A stretch of 64,000 nucleotides of DNA from Haliscomenobacter hydrossis DSM 1100 (GCF_000212735.1 NC_015510.1:5891001-5955000), one strand, 5' to 3'. Shown: positions 17,951 to 26,925, counted from the stretch's first letter. The notes: generated by a model from the letters alone, not told the origin. Program-made: numbers and translations.

Positions 17951-20101
17951 TTATTTTATGGTTGCAGAATTGTTGACATCCCCAATTTTGATACCGATGA
18001 AGCCGATATGTCTTGGGTTTCCTAAATAAGCAACGCGGATGCTTTCGGGCAAATACTCCTTCAAGGGATCAGCGGGATTTTGGAAAATGTGGTTTTCATC
18101 AAGAAAACGCCAACTGGAATTGTTGACGAATTTGGGCTCAATGTTCAAAATGACTTTGCGCAGCTGGATCATATCCAGGGTCGTAACGCTCCCCGAGCGG
18201 TTGATGTCGGCAGCAATGTATTGATAAGGTGAATGGAAAGGCTTGATGTTCAGAATGTGTTTTTGAATTTGTATCAGGTCCAAAGTGCTCACGCCATTGA
18301 GGATGTCGTCGTTTTTGCTGGGGATGACATGGCGGTAGGAACTTATACTTCCCCGAGGCTCAAAAAAGCTAAATTTAGTTTGTCCTACCTGGGTGTTTTG
18401 GGAAATTGGTGCAATTCCAGTAGCTTCCATGCGGAGGTTTACACCTGCCATTAATGAACCAGTTTGGCTTTTGACATGTCCGAAAATTGACTGGCGAGAA
18501 GATTTTTTTCCACAAGGATAAGGTCCGCAGAAATTCTTGTAATCATAGGCTTCCGCATAAGTAACCAAGGCTGCGTGGGTGAATTTAGTGGTTTTATTCC
18601 AGGCATAAATGTTAAGGAGTGCATATCCAGCGGCGTTGTCGCAACAATCCAAGGTTACAGTATCTATGTTGGAGTCTGCTACCTGGCCATATCTTCCGAT
18701 GCTCGTCATTAGTAATTGTCTACCCCACTCATCAGGCTCAGTAATACCATCCTGGCAGGTATAAAAAGGGCTAGTTAGAAAGTCTTGGACGACAACGAAA
18801 CTCATCCCACGTTCGTCATCAGAGCTGGCATTGGGGTTGAGTTTTAGTTCTGTAGAAACACCAATTTTGTAACTTACAAAATAGCCAGGTGCATACAACT
18901 CCAACCAACGTTTCGCAATGGTCCGCTTTCCGTTAGTATCCAGTGCCCAAAGCTCCAGGTACAAGGAATCGCCAAAATCGGTACAAAACAACGGCAAAGA
19001 ATCCATCAGCGGGCTGATGACAAATTCCCCATCGTGTTGAAAAAACTCACCTTCATCAGCAATGTCTCCATCTTCATTAACATCCATGCCATCATTTTCA
19101 TCCAATTGACCATCCTGGTTGCGGTCGTAGCCCAGAGTCAACCAGGCGGTCAGATTGGTTTTCCGGATGGAGCGCCGCACTTGGAAGGTTTTAAAGTGTT
19201 GCAGAGAATCATGGGGTTCAGCCAATTGCCCTGCCGGAACGAGTGGACGCAGCTGGCTAAAAGATTGAATCAGCTTGAGTTCAAGTGAGTCGTTGATGCT
19301 TAAGCCGCTGTAGGGAGGACAGATACCCAGCGTGTCGATTATTTCAACCTGGGTGACGCAGCGTTGGTAATTGCCCGAGGCGTCCCAGGCAAATACCGAG
19401 AGTAGGGTAGGAGCGTGTTTTTGGGCACAACTCAATTGGATGCTGTGTTGACTGGAATCGGGTCGGCGATTGGCTTGTTCGATGTACCAGGGGGTCACAC
19501 TGAATTTTTCAATTAGCGGCGAGATCGTAGTGTCACGCGCTGCTCCGGAAGGCAAACAATCATCGTAAAGCCTGCCTTGAATCAGGTCTTTGGCTCGAAT
19601 GAGTACCTTATCTTGCGCTGCGGAAACATACACTTTAAAGGGCGCAACACATTTGGGCCAGGGCACATATCGATCGCCGGGAGTCAACATCTTTTGCAAA
19701 TACACTGGCGTGCTGTCTTGCTGCATGGCCCGTACTTCAATATACATCGACTCTTTTTCTCCACAGGGCATCAACTCCATTTGATAGCCCCAGGGCGAAA
19801 ATTTTTCCTCGGCTATCAGTTCAAAACCATCCAGTTGGTTCAACTGCCCATCCTGGTTGCGGTCGTAACCTCTTTGTACATAAATGGCTTCGTGATGGGG
19901 CTCGACCAGGCGGCGAATGTAAAGTTTAGCCAGGTCACTTTGTACCAGCGTTTCGACGGGTACGGCAGTATTGTAATGTGCTGATCGGATGGTGTTTTCC
20001 GAATTTTCAATAAACCGGATATACCCGGTTTGCGCTACTAATGGTACTAAAAATGAGCTGAACACCACAGCCAGAATGGCCAGGAAGTAGTAATTTTTCA
20101 T
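17951..20101 (-). CDS. Secreted protein with EF-hand-like repeats and a C-terminal dockerin-type domain
   Basis: A 716-aa exported protein; signal peptide MKNYYFLAILAVVFSSFLVPLVAQ. Two calcium-loop motifs GYDRNQDGQL occur (near 98 and 325), the second extended by NEDGDIADEGEF. Residues about 604-660 form a dockerin type I-like pair: STLDLIQIQKHILN and AADINRSGSVTTLDMIQLRKVIL. The sequence then ends with IGDVNNSATIK, as in many Saprospiraceae cell-surface proteins. Cysteine pairs are spread through the middle. Dockerins bind cohesins in cellulosomes; in Bacteroidota the same fold often tops large adhesin-like proteins, so a cell-surface structural or adhesion role is inferred, not shown. Confidence 0.8.
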   Translation of the reverse strand: MKNYYFLAILAVVFSSFLVPLVAQTGYIRFIENSENTIRSAHYNTAVPVETLVQSDLAKLYIRRLVEPHHEAIYVQRGYDRNQDGQLNQLDGFELIAEEKFSPWGYQMELMPCGEKESMYIEVRAMQQDSTPVYLQKMLTPGDRYVPWPKCVAPFKVYVSAAQDKVLIRAKDLIQGRLYDDCLPSGAARDTTISPLIEKFSVTPWYIEQANRRPDSSQHSIQLSCAQKHAPTLLSVFAWDASGNYQRCVTQVEIIDTLGICPPYSGLSINDSLELKLIQSFSQLRPLVPAGQLAEPHDSLQHFKTFQVRRSIRKTNLTAWLTLGYDRNQDGQLDENDGMDVNEDGDIADEGEFFQHDGEFVISPLMDSLPLFCTDFGDSLYLELWALDTNGKRTIAKRWLELYAPGYFVSYKIGVSTELKLNPNASSDDERGMSFVVVQDFLTSPFYTCQDGITEPDEWGRQLLMTSIGRYGQVADSNIDTVTLDCCDNAAGYALLNIYAWNKTTKFTHAALVTYAEAYDYKNFCGPYPCGKKSSRQSIFGHVKSQTGSLMAGVNLRMEATGIAPISQNTQVGQTKFSFFEPRGSISSYRHVIPSKNDDILNGVSTLDLIQIQKHILNIKPFHSPYQYIAADINRSGSVTTLDMIQLRKVILNIEPKFVNNSSWRFLDENHIFQNPADPLKEYLPESIRVAYLGNPRHIGFIGIKIGDVNNSATIK

Positions 20102-20243
20102 GGGAATATGTATTTAAAAGCCTAATTAATAGTCAATTGCTATTCCAAAATCTGAAACGGTATATCTTGACGAGGAAAATGAAAGATTGCAATGGGGGGT
20201 AAGATACGGAAGGAAATGAAAATAGAATGTTAAGTTTTTTGTA

Positions 20244-20337
20244 GGGTTTGGGGGTTTGTAGTTCGGGGGTTCCCATCGGGCACCTCGGCTCCGCTCGGCG
20301 ACCGATGGGAACCCTCGAACGTCGAACCCCCGAACCC
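20244..20337. repeat. Conserved-loop hairpin, copy 1
   Basis: Core stem GGGTTCCCATCGG (20267-20279) and CCGATGGGAACCC (20302-20314) around a 22-nt loop containing CTCGGCTCCGCTCGGCGA. Pairing continues outwards through GTTCG/CGAAC and, with a few mismatches, to about 20244 and 20337. Lies between the S9 peptidase stop and the dockerin-protein gene. The loop recurs at 31170, 33563 and, inverted, 51530. Confidence 0.85.
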
Positions 20338-20350
20338 TCAATCCCTCACC

Positions 20351-22690
20351 CTATTTAAGCGTTTCCTCAAACAATTTAAAAATCCGCTTGTACTCATCCG
20401 CCCAGCTACTCGGCTCTACAAACCCGTGGTCTTCCAGCGGAAAAACGGCCAGGTCCCACTTGTCTTTTTTCAATTCGATCAAACGTTGCGAGAGGCGAAC
20501 CACGTCCTGGAAATGAACATTCACATCCACCATGCCGTGCAGCATCAGCAAGTTGCCTTTGAGGCCTTCAGCAAAATAAATCGGCGAACTGCGGCGGTAG
20601 GCAATGCTGTCTTCCACGGGCGTATTCAGGATGTTGGCGGTGTAGCCGTGGTTGTAATGCGCCCAATCGGTTACCGAGCGCAGGCCAGCACCACTTTTGA
20701 AGGTTTCGGGCGCGGTGAACATGGCCATCAAGGTAATGAACCCACCGTACGAGCCGCCGTAAATCCCGATGTTTTGGGGGTTGACCTTGTGCGTACTGAC
20801 CAGGTATTTGGCCCCATCCACATGATCGTCGAGGTCTTTGCCGCCCATATGGCGATAGATGCCCGTGCGCCAATCGCGGCCATAACCCGCGCTGCCCCGG
20901 TAATCGATGTCCAGTACGGTATATCCCCGATCGGCCAGGAAGTTGTGGAACATGTATTCACGCGAGTAGCTGCTCCACCAATGGTGTACGTTTTGCAAAT
21001 ACCCTGCACCGTGTACGAAGATGACAGCCGGACGACTAGGGGCGGCTTTATTGGGCTTGTACAAACGCGCGGGTACTTTGACGCCATCGCGGGCGGTGAA
21101 CCACACGATTTCCGGCGTGCGCCAGGGGTAAGTTTTGAAGGCGGCGCTGGTGGAAGTGGTCAGTTGCAAGGGCGCTGCACCACTGCGGTTGGGCATCCAG
21201 TACAACTCCCAAGGCTGGTTGCTATAGGAGTACCGAATGGCCAGGGTGCTTTCATCTGGCGAAAGGCTGACTTCGTTGCCGCCTTTCAGCGTGGTAATTT
21301 TTTCCAATTTGCCTCCGGCAATGGGCAAACGGTAAAAATGCCGCTCGTGTGGTCCTTCGGCGCTGGCAGTCAGGTAGAAGGTTTTGCCGTCGCGGGAAAG
21401 ATTCGTTTCGAGGACTTCAAAACTGCCATTGGTCAGCGCTTTTTTGACCCCGGTATTGACGTTGATCGTGTACAGGTGCGAATAACCCGTTGCTTCGGAT
21501 TGGAACCAGAGGTGCTCGTTGTCGGGCAACCAGCCCATGCCTCCGCCACCAATCCAGGCCTCGTCGTGTTGGCGATCCAGTTGTTTCATTTGACCCGTGA
21601 CCAGATCGAGCAATACGATCCAGCGATCTTTATTGTCCAGCGCGCGGATGGATACCACGGCTTTGCCGTCGTCAGAAAAAACGGATCCGCCGATGGAAAC
21701 CTCCCGCGGTTTGTCGTATTTGGGGTTGTAGGGTTTGTCGCCTTTGTGGTAGTCTTTCAGGAAGGTGGGTTTGTCGTAGATCCCTTCCAGTTTTTTGGTG
21801 TCTACCATATAAAAAGTATCGCGATTGCGGTCATAAATGCCAAATTCGTAGGTGTCTTGCGGGGTGCCGACTTTGGAACGCGCCGTGAGGTCGGTGGTGT
21901 AACCCGATTCCGTGACGTAGTTGGGTACATCCGTACTTTTGGACTCGGCGCGTTTGGTGTAGCGGAAAGTCACAAAGCGCAGATCCGGACTGGCTTGCAA
22001 GCCACTCAAAAACTTGGTTCCGTAGTTGATTTCCTTCGGGCGTTTGACTTGCAGGGCCTTGGTTTGGCGTTCGCGGGCGTCGCGTTGGCCTTTGCGCCAG
22101 CGCAGTACCTCAAACATGTCCATTTGGTCTTCCTTGAGCCATTCTTCGTATTCGAGGGGTTTGGCGGCGGGGCGGGTAGCCTGGCCGCCTTTAAAGTTGG
22201 TCAATTGAGTGATGCTGCCCGTGGCAGAATCCCAAAGGTAAAGGTTGTTGTTGCTCACCCAGGTAAGGCCTTTTTCATCGCCGGTAAAACGTGGGCTGCC
22301 CTCGTTGTCCAGGGTATTGGTGATTTGTTGCACCTTGCCCGTGGCCACTTCCAGCAGGAATACATCGCCGCTGCGGCTGAACACTTTGCGGCTAAAATCG
22401 CGGCTGTACACCCCGCCGCCAATGAGGTTGCGCTGCTCCTCCAGGCTCACTTTTTCGGGCTTACCCGTGGGCAAAATCACCTTGTACAAAGCGGCCAGGG
22501 TGTCCATCGTGGGGTTCCAGTTGAAATAGATGGTTTTGTTGTCTTCGCCCCAAAACACATTTTCCGGCGAAAACCCGGTGAAACGATCACCGAGCATGAT
22601 TTGGTCGATGTTGAGGGCGGAAGGGGCTTGGGCTAGGGCGGTAAAGAGGCCGCAAATGCCTAAGAGTAGGGTGGTAATGGTTCTTTTCAT
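20351..22690 (-). CDS. S9 family prolyl oligopeptidase / DPP-IV-like serine peptidase
   Basis: A 779-aa exported peptidase. The ATG at 22690 gives MKRTITTLLLGICGLFTALAQ, a good signal peptide; the longer frame has an untypical N-terminus. Residues about 30-480 are the DPP-IV-type beta-propeller. The C-terminal alpha/beta-hydrolase holds HGAGYLQ, the nucleophile in GIYGGSYGGF (Ser near 648), the acid in HGMVDVNVH (Asp near 721) and LEDHGF (His near 752). It cleaves dipeptides or small oligopeptides from N-termini in the periplasm. A large antisense open frame mirrors it because of GC-rich codon use and is not a gene. Confidence 0.93.
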   Translation of the reverse strand: MKRTITTLLLGICGLFTALAQAPSALNIDQIMLGDRFTGFSPENVFWGEDNKTIYFNWNPTMDTLAALYKVILPTGKPEKVSLEEQRNLIGGGVYSRDFSRKVFSRSGDVFLLEVATGKVQQITNTLDNEGSPRFTGDEKGLTWVSNNNLYLWDSATGSITQLTNFKGGQATRPAAKPLEYEEWLKEDQMDMFEVLRWRKGQRDARERQTKALQVKRPKEINYGTKFLSGLQASPDLRFVTFRYTKRAESKSTDVPNYVTESGYTTDLTARSKVGTPQDTYEFGIYDRNRDTFYMVDTKKLEGIYDKPTFLKDYHKGDKPYNPKYDKPREVSIGGSVFSDDGKAVVSIRALDNKDRWIVLLDLVTGQMKQLDRQHDEAWIGGGGMGWLPDNEHLWFQSEATGYSHLYTINVNTGVKKALTNGSFEVLETNLSRDGKTFYLTASAEGPHERHFYRLPIAGGKLEKITTLKGGNEVSLSPDESTLAIRYSYSNQPWELYWMPNRSGAAPLQLTTSTSAAFKTYPWRTPEIVWFTARDGVKVPARLYKPNKAAPSRPAVIFVHGAGYLQNVHHWWSSYSREYMFHNFLADRGYTVLDIDYRGSAGYGRDWRTGIYRHMGGKDLDDHVDGAKYLVSTHKVNPQNIGIYGGSYGGFITLMAMFTAPETFKSGAGLRSVTDWAHYNHGYTANILNTPVEDSIAYRRSSPIYFAEGLKGNLLMLHGMVDVNVHFQDVVRLSQRLIELKKDKWDLAVFPLEDHGFVEPSSWADEYKRIFKLFEETLK

Positions 22691-22824
22691 GTCAGATGTG
22701 TGGTGTAAGGCGGACAAGATCGAAAAAAAATGGAAGACCAAAAAAGAGAAATCGGGATTGATGCCGAATGGTGGGGTAGGGGGAATGAATGACAGGGTTT
22801 TAGGGTTTTGAGCTGCAAAAAAAT

Positions 22825-22856
22825 GTTGGTTTTTTAATCATTGATCCATATATTTG
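22825..22856 (+). promoter_or_regulatory. Bacteroidota-type promoter for the antitoxin-like gene
   Basis: A perfect -7 box TATATTTG (22849-22856) lies 21 nt after TTG (22825-22827), close to the TTTG-N19/21-TAnnTTTG consensus of Bacteroidota. Transcription would begin near 22863. That excludes the upstream in-frame start at 22841 and supports the ATG at 22877. Confidence 0.6.
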
Positions 22857-22876
22857 TAGAAAGTAACCGCTCAGCC

Positions 22877-23125
22877 ATGACAAAAATAATCTTCAATATT
22901 GAACGTAGCGAAGATGCAAAACTGCTGGAAGCTTTTGCGCAAAAACTGGGTATAACCTACGCTTATCAAGGTGAGTCGGAAAATACCGAGCAACCAGCTA
23001 TGTCTGATGAGGAATGGATAAGAAGCATCGCAGGTAGTTGGAATGATTTTCCGGAAACGGCTGAAGAGATGATTGCTTTGATCGAAGAATCAAGAACGCT
23101 GGGTAGAGGAATTGAGCAGTTGTGA
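22877..23125 (+). CDS. Small antitoxin-like protein without a visible toxin
   Basis: An 82-aa acidic protein, MTKIIFNIERSEDAKLLEAF... with a short N-terminal beta-strand, a helix, and a C-terminal acidic helix (DFPETAEEMIALIEESRTLG). This layout resembles antitoxin components that precede a PIN- or RelE-type toxin gene. No toxin frame follows: the next gene is on the opposite strand 75 nt on. The start at 22877 is set by the promoter just upstream. Either an orphan antitoxin, a remnant of a pair, or a small regulator; family assignment is weak. Confidence 0.6.
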   Translation: MTKIIFNIERSEDAKLLEAFAQKLGITYAYQGESENTEQPAMSDEEWIRSIAGSWNDFPETAEEMIALIEESRTLGRGIEQL

Positions 23126-23199
23126 TTTTTATTTCAATTGCGCCCTGCTTCTGCTCTTTTTCTTTTTGCAAAAGGTAATAAGGTAATAATGTTATAAGG

Positions 23200-25077
23200 T
23201 TAAAGAGTCCTGGCTACGCGGAAGCCAATGTCGTAGATGCGGTTGACTGGCGTGTATCTGCCGCGACCCGCCATGCGAGCGTCCCGCGGGACGTAGTTCC
23301 ACGACCCGCCGCGACAAACCCGGTCCGAGCCCGTAATAGCGCCAGGAGGATTTGTAGAAGGGCTGTTTTTGTAATAGGAAGAATCATACCAATCTGCGCA
23401 CCATTCCCATACGTTGCCACTCATGTCATACAAACCCAGGCGATTGGGTTTTTTCTGACCTACAGGATGAGGCTTACTTCCGGAGTTGCTGGAATGCCAA
23501 GCTACCTCGTCAATGCTGTTGCTGCCTGCATACTGGGTTACTTGGAAATTAGTTTGGGTTATTCCCAGCCCTCCGCCACGCGCTGCATATTCCCATTCCG
23601 CTTCCGTAGGTAACCGATATTTTAGTCCCGTTTTTCGACTTAGCCATTCGCAATAGGCTTTGGCATCTTCCCAAGAAACGCCTACCACAGGGAGATCAGT
23701 GGCATTGCGAGATAAACCTTTGTTTTTATAGTGATCATCAGAACCTGTTTCGAGGTTGTATTTGCTGCCTTGCTCCAGCCATTCAGGATAATGGCTACGG
23801 GTTTCATCGGCAAATTTGAGGTATTCTCCAATGGTCAACTCATTTTTTGAAAGATAAAAATCGCCAAGATTGACTTGATGCGTCGGTTTTTCATCCTCTC
23901 CACAATTTTGCTGCTCACTGGTACAACCCATCGTAAAACTTCCTCCTTTTACCAGCACCAGTCCATCGTCGGGCACTTGCAGTTTCTTAATTTTCTCCGT
24001 TGCCTCATTGTAATGCAGGCCATTCGGAAAATCACGCTGGTATTTTTGGTAAGCAGCAATAGTTTTGAACTCTTCGGCTACATTCCAGCCGAGGTCATCG
24101 CGGCGTTGAGCGGCATCGGTTTCTTTTTTTTGCAGCGCCAGATTGGCCAGTTCGCGGAATTCACCGTTGGGGAAGATACGCAAGTAGGTAAGGTAGCCTT
24201 CGATATTGTCGCTTTGTTTGGCTTGTTGCCACGCCGCGAAGTCTTTTTCCAGGTCGATATTGCCGGGGGGTGGGGATGGCAGGCTGCCACAGGCGTATTT
24301 TTTGACAAATACAAAATCGCCACCAGGGTCGTGGCTGCCAAAGGTTCCGCCTTCAGGTTGGGGATTCGCAACCTTGCCCAACCAGTATTCCAGGTCATCA
24401 AAGTGGATGATGCCGCCTTCACCCCCTTTGCGCAGGGCTTCCAGCAGGCGAGCCGCAAAGAGGGATTTGGCCGGTGTTTTGGCGTTTTTGTTGCCAGATG
24501 TACAATATTGGCGGCCTTTGTATTGCATGGTTTTGTTGATGCGGGTATTGCAATCCTCGTTTAGTTCGTAAATGGGGGCATCAGGGTCACCCTTGCTGCG
24601 GATGCCAAAGGAGCCGGAATGGCAGGCATCGAGGGCGAGCATAACGTGTTTGGCGCGGCACAGGCCGAGATCAGCACGCAGGTCGTCGTAGCTGAGGTAA
24701 GAATAGCCATAGGGGTCATTGGCAAGGCCGTCGCTGGCTACCAGGTAACCCCGGTCAGCCAGTTCGGCATAGTAGCCGTGCATGGAAAAAAAGAAAAAAA
24801 CCTGGTCATTGGATGTAAGGCGCTGATTGTATTGCTGAATTTTGTCTCGAATGAGTTGCTTGCTGGGGTTGGGTACCATTTCGCAAGTAAAGTCAAAATT
24901 GGTACTCAATTCATTTTTTATTGCCGTGGCTTCTACTTGGGTTTCGGGCAATTTTGCCCAGCCGGGTTTGAAATCGGTGACGTAGAAAAATATGGCGTAG
25001 TCTTTGCCGCTGCGTTGGGCATTGCTGAGGGTGCAGATGAAGAGAGCAATGACGAGTGAAAAGGGGCGTTTTTTCAT
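23200..25077 (-). CDS. Exported caspase-like protease fused to FGE-sulfatase domain (paralogue 1)
   Basis: 625 aa from the ATG at 25077, which gives signal peptide MKKRPFSLVIALFICTLSNA. Caspase (C14) domain about 25-265 with catalytic His100 (FSMHGYY) and Cys152 (LDACHSG). A helical linker with two FPNG-containing repeats (about 280-375) follows. The C-terminal FGE/SUMF1 domain (about 385-625) has GGSFTMGC, VSWEDAKAYCEWL, YRLPTEAEWEYAA, LYDMSGNVWEWC and RVCRGGSW...GFRVARTL. The paired catalytic Cys of true formylglycine-generating enzymes are not apparent, so a C-lectin-fold binding role is likelier. Related caspase-FGE proteins occur in conflict systems, and some FGE domains are DGR targets. 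The signal peptide makes this one periplasmic or surface-exposed. Third of three tandem copies in transcription order. Confidence 0.88.
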   Translation of the reverse strand: MKKRPFSLVIALFICTLSNAQRSGKDYAIFFYVTDFKPGWAKLPETQVEATAIKNELSTNFDFTCEMVPNPSKQLIRDKIQQYNQRLTSNDQVFFFFSMHGYYAELADRGYLVASDGLANDPYGYSYLSYDDLRADLGLCRAKHVMLALDACHSGSFGIRSKGDPDAPIYELNEDCNTRINKTMQYKGRQYCTSGNKNAKTPAKSLFAARLLEALRKGGEGGIIHFDDLEYWLGKVANPQPEGGTFGSHDPGGDFVFVKKYACGSLPSPPPGNIDLEKDFAAWQQAKQSDNIEGYLTYLRIFPNGEFRELANLALQKKETDAAQRRDDLGWNVAEEFKTIAAYQKYQRDFPNGLHYNEATEKIKKLQVPDDGLVLVKGGSFTMGCTSEQQNCGEDEKPTHQVNLGDFYLSKNELTIGEYLKFADETRSHYPEWLEQGSKYNLETGSDDHYKNKGLSRNATDLPVVGVSWEDAKAYCEWLSRKTGLKYRLPTEAEWEYAARGGGLGITQTNFQVTQYAGSNSIDEVAWHSSNSGSKPHPVGQKKPNRLGLYDMSGNVWEWCADWYDSSYYKNSPSTNPPGAITGSDRVCRGGSWNYVPRDARMAGRGRYTPVNRIYDIGFRVARTL

Positions 25078-25080
25078 GTT

Positions 25081-25199
25081 TCTCAGCATTTTATCTTTAG
25101 TCAAAAACAAAATTATCAAAATAACCCTAAACAGCCAGACTCCTAATTTTATTTTTTCAAGAACAGGAAGGTAAAACACGTAGGGTTAAGGGGTTCTGG
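25081..25199. repeat. Duplicated spacer between caspase-FGE paralogues 1 and 2
   Basis: The DNA from the start of paralogue 1 back to the end of paralogue 2 is nearly identical to 26926-27045, between paralogues 2 and 3. It includes the terminal codons of the upstream paralogue. This shows recent tandem duplication of the whole unit, not only of coding sequence. Confidence 0.85.
25108..25115 (-). promoter_or_regulatory. -7 promoter box for caspase-FGE paralogue 1
   Basis: Minus strand TAATTTTG matches TAnnTTTG exactly, 30 nt before the ATG at 25077. The same box is kept in the duplicated spacer upstream of paralogue 2. No clear -33 TTTG was seen, so it may be weak or the genes may be cotranscribed. 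Confidence 0.4.
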
Positions 25200-26922
25200 C
25201 TAGGCGAAAGCCATGGAAGCTGATGTGGTCGTCTGGGGTGCTATCATAGCGATTTGCTACACGAGCGCCCTGTGGAAAATCTAACCATGGTGGCGCGCGA
25301 TTCGCCACACGAGCGAACTCCGGGCCATCGAACCACGACCCGCCGCGACAAACTCGGCCCAAGCCACTAGAATCGCCAGTAGGATTTACAGAAGGATTGT
25401 TCTCGTAATATGATAAACAGCACCAATCACTACACCATTCCCATACGTTCCCACTCATGTCATATAAGCCTAGTTTATTGGCAGTAAATGAACCTACTGG
25501 TGTAGTCTTGGCACGATAACTACCGACCATCGAATAGGGCTTTTTGTAAGCAGTGCTGGCATTAAAGTTAATTTCATTTGGATCGGCAATGTTTTTTCCG
25601 TTGCCAAACAATACTTGTTTACCCCCTTCGCGGGCGGCGTATTCCCATTCTGCTTCAGTGGGTAATCGGTATTGTTTTCCTGTTTGGCCGTTCAGTTTTT
25701 GGAGAAAGGTCTGCACATCGTACCAGCTAACTTGTTCTACCGGGCACTCATCGCAGTTTTTGAAAAAAGAGGGATTGGTTCCCATCACTTGTTGCCACTT
25801 CTTTTGGGTTACTTCGTAAGGACTCAAGTAGAAGTCATCTAGTGTAACTTGTCGCGTCGGTTTTTCACCATTAGCACAATCTTGCTGCTCGCTAGTACAA
25901 CCCATCATAAAACTCCCTCCTTTCACCAATATCATTCCATCATCACTCCCCGTAACCCATTTTTGACCATCCTCGGTCATCCAAGGCTGAGGAGCTAATT
26001 GTTTCAATTCTTTTGCTTTAGAAATGTATTTGCCTTCGGGATATAATGTCAAATACACATCATAAGCTTCTACCGAATTCCTTTGCATTGCTGTTTGCCA
26101 CACTTTTTCTTCTTCAGGAGAAATACTATTAGAGGAACAAGCATTTTTTTTCACAAATACGAAATCGCCAGCGTTATGCCCTACAAAAGTACCCCCTTCT
26201 GGCTCAGGATTCGCAACCTTGCCCAACCAGTACTCCAAATCATCGAAGTGGATGATGCCCCCTTCACCCCCTTTGCGCAGGGCTTCCAGCAGGCGTTCTG
26301 CAAAAAGAGATTTAGCAGGTGTTTTGGCGTTTTTGTTGCCCGAAGTGCAGAATTGGCGGCCCTGGTATTGCATGGTTTTGTTGATGCGGGTACTGCAATC
26401 CTCCGTTAGTTTATAAATGGGCGCATTGGGACTACCCTTGCTGCGGATACCAAAAGAGCCAGAGTGGCAGGCATCGAGGGCGAGCAGGACGTGTTTGGCG
26501 CGGCAAGGACCCAAATCGGAGCGGAGTTCGTCATAGCTGAGCCATGTATCACCGTAAGTATCATTGGCCAAACCATCGCTGGCTATAAGGTAGCCGCGGT
26601 CACCTTGTTCAGCGTAATGGCCGTGCATGGAAAAAAAGAAAAAGATTTGGTCATTGGAACCAAGCAGGGCATTGTATTGGCGGATTTTATTGCGGATTTG
26701 TTGCTTGGTAGGGTTGGGTACAGCTTCACAAACAAAGGTGAAATTGGTACTCAATTCATTTTTTATGGCCGTGGCTTCTACTTGGGTTTCGGGCAATTTT
26801 GCCCAGCCGGGTTTGAAATCGGTGACGTAGAAAAATACGGCGTAGTCTCTGCCTGAGCGTTGGGCAAGGCTGAGAGTACAGAGGAAGAGGGTAAAGACAA
26901 GTAAAAAGGGGCGTTTTTTCAT
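25186..26922 (-). CDS. Exported caspase-like protease fused to FGE-sulfatase domain (paralogue 2)
   Basis: 578 aa from the ATG at 26922; signal peptide MKKRPFLLVFTLFLCTLSLA. The caspase domain has His100 (FSMHGHY) and Cys152 (LDACHSG). The linker is shorter than in paralogue 1, with a single helical repeat (WQTAMQRNSVEAYDVYLTLY). The FGE domain has GGSFMMGC, VSWYDVQTFLQKL, YRLPTEAEWEYAA, LYDMSGNVWEWC and RVCRGGSW. The hypervariable end differs completely from paralogue 1 and contains an internal 48-bp-period duplication (ARVANR twice; 25249-25266 and 25297-25314), which lengthens the tip by 16 codons. Upstream and downstream spacers are near-identical to those of its neighbours. Same inferred role. 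Confidence 0.88.
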   Translation of the reverse strand: MKKRPFLLVFTLFLCTLSLAQRSGRDYAVFFYVTDFKPGWAKLPETQVEATAIKNELSTNFTFVCEAVPNPTKQQIRNKIRQYNALLGSNDQIFFFFSMHGHYAEQGDRGYLIASDGLANDTYGDTWLSYDELRSDLGPCRAKHVLLALDACHSGSFGIRSKGSPNAPIYKLTEDCSTRINKTMQYQGRQFCTSGNKNAKTPAKSLFAERLLEALRKGGEGGIIHFDDLEYWLGKVANPEPEGGTFVGHNAGDFVFVKKNACSSNSISPEEEKVWQTAMQRNSVEAYDVYLTLYPEGKYISKAKELKQLAPQPWMTEDGQKWVTGSDDGMILVKGGSFMMGCTSEQQDCANGEKPTRQVTLDDFYLSPYEVTQKKWQQVMGTNPSFFKNCDECPVEQVSWYDVQTFLQKLNGQTGKQYRLPTEAEWEYAAREGGKQVLFGNGKNIADPNEINFNASTAYKKPYSMVGSYRAKTTPVGSFTANKLGLYDMSGNVWEWCSDWCCLSYYENNPSVNPTGDSSGLGRVCRGGSWFDGPEFARVANRAPPWLDFPQGARVANRYDSTPDDHISFHGFRLARTP

Positions 26923-26925
26923 GTT

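Noticed and set aside
20426-22636. 736-codon open frame on the plus strand opposite the S9 peptidase
   Set aside because: Its translation has no domain signals; the minus frame has catalytic triad and propeller motifs. It is a mirror of codon bias.
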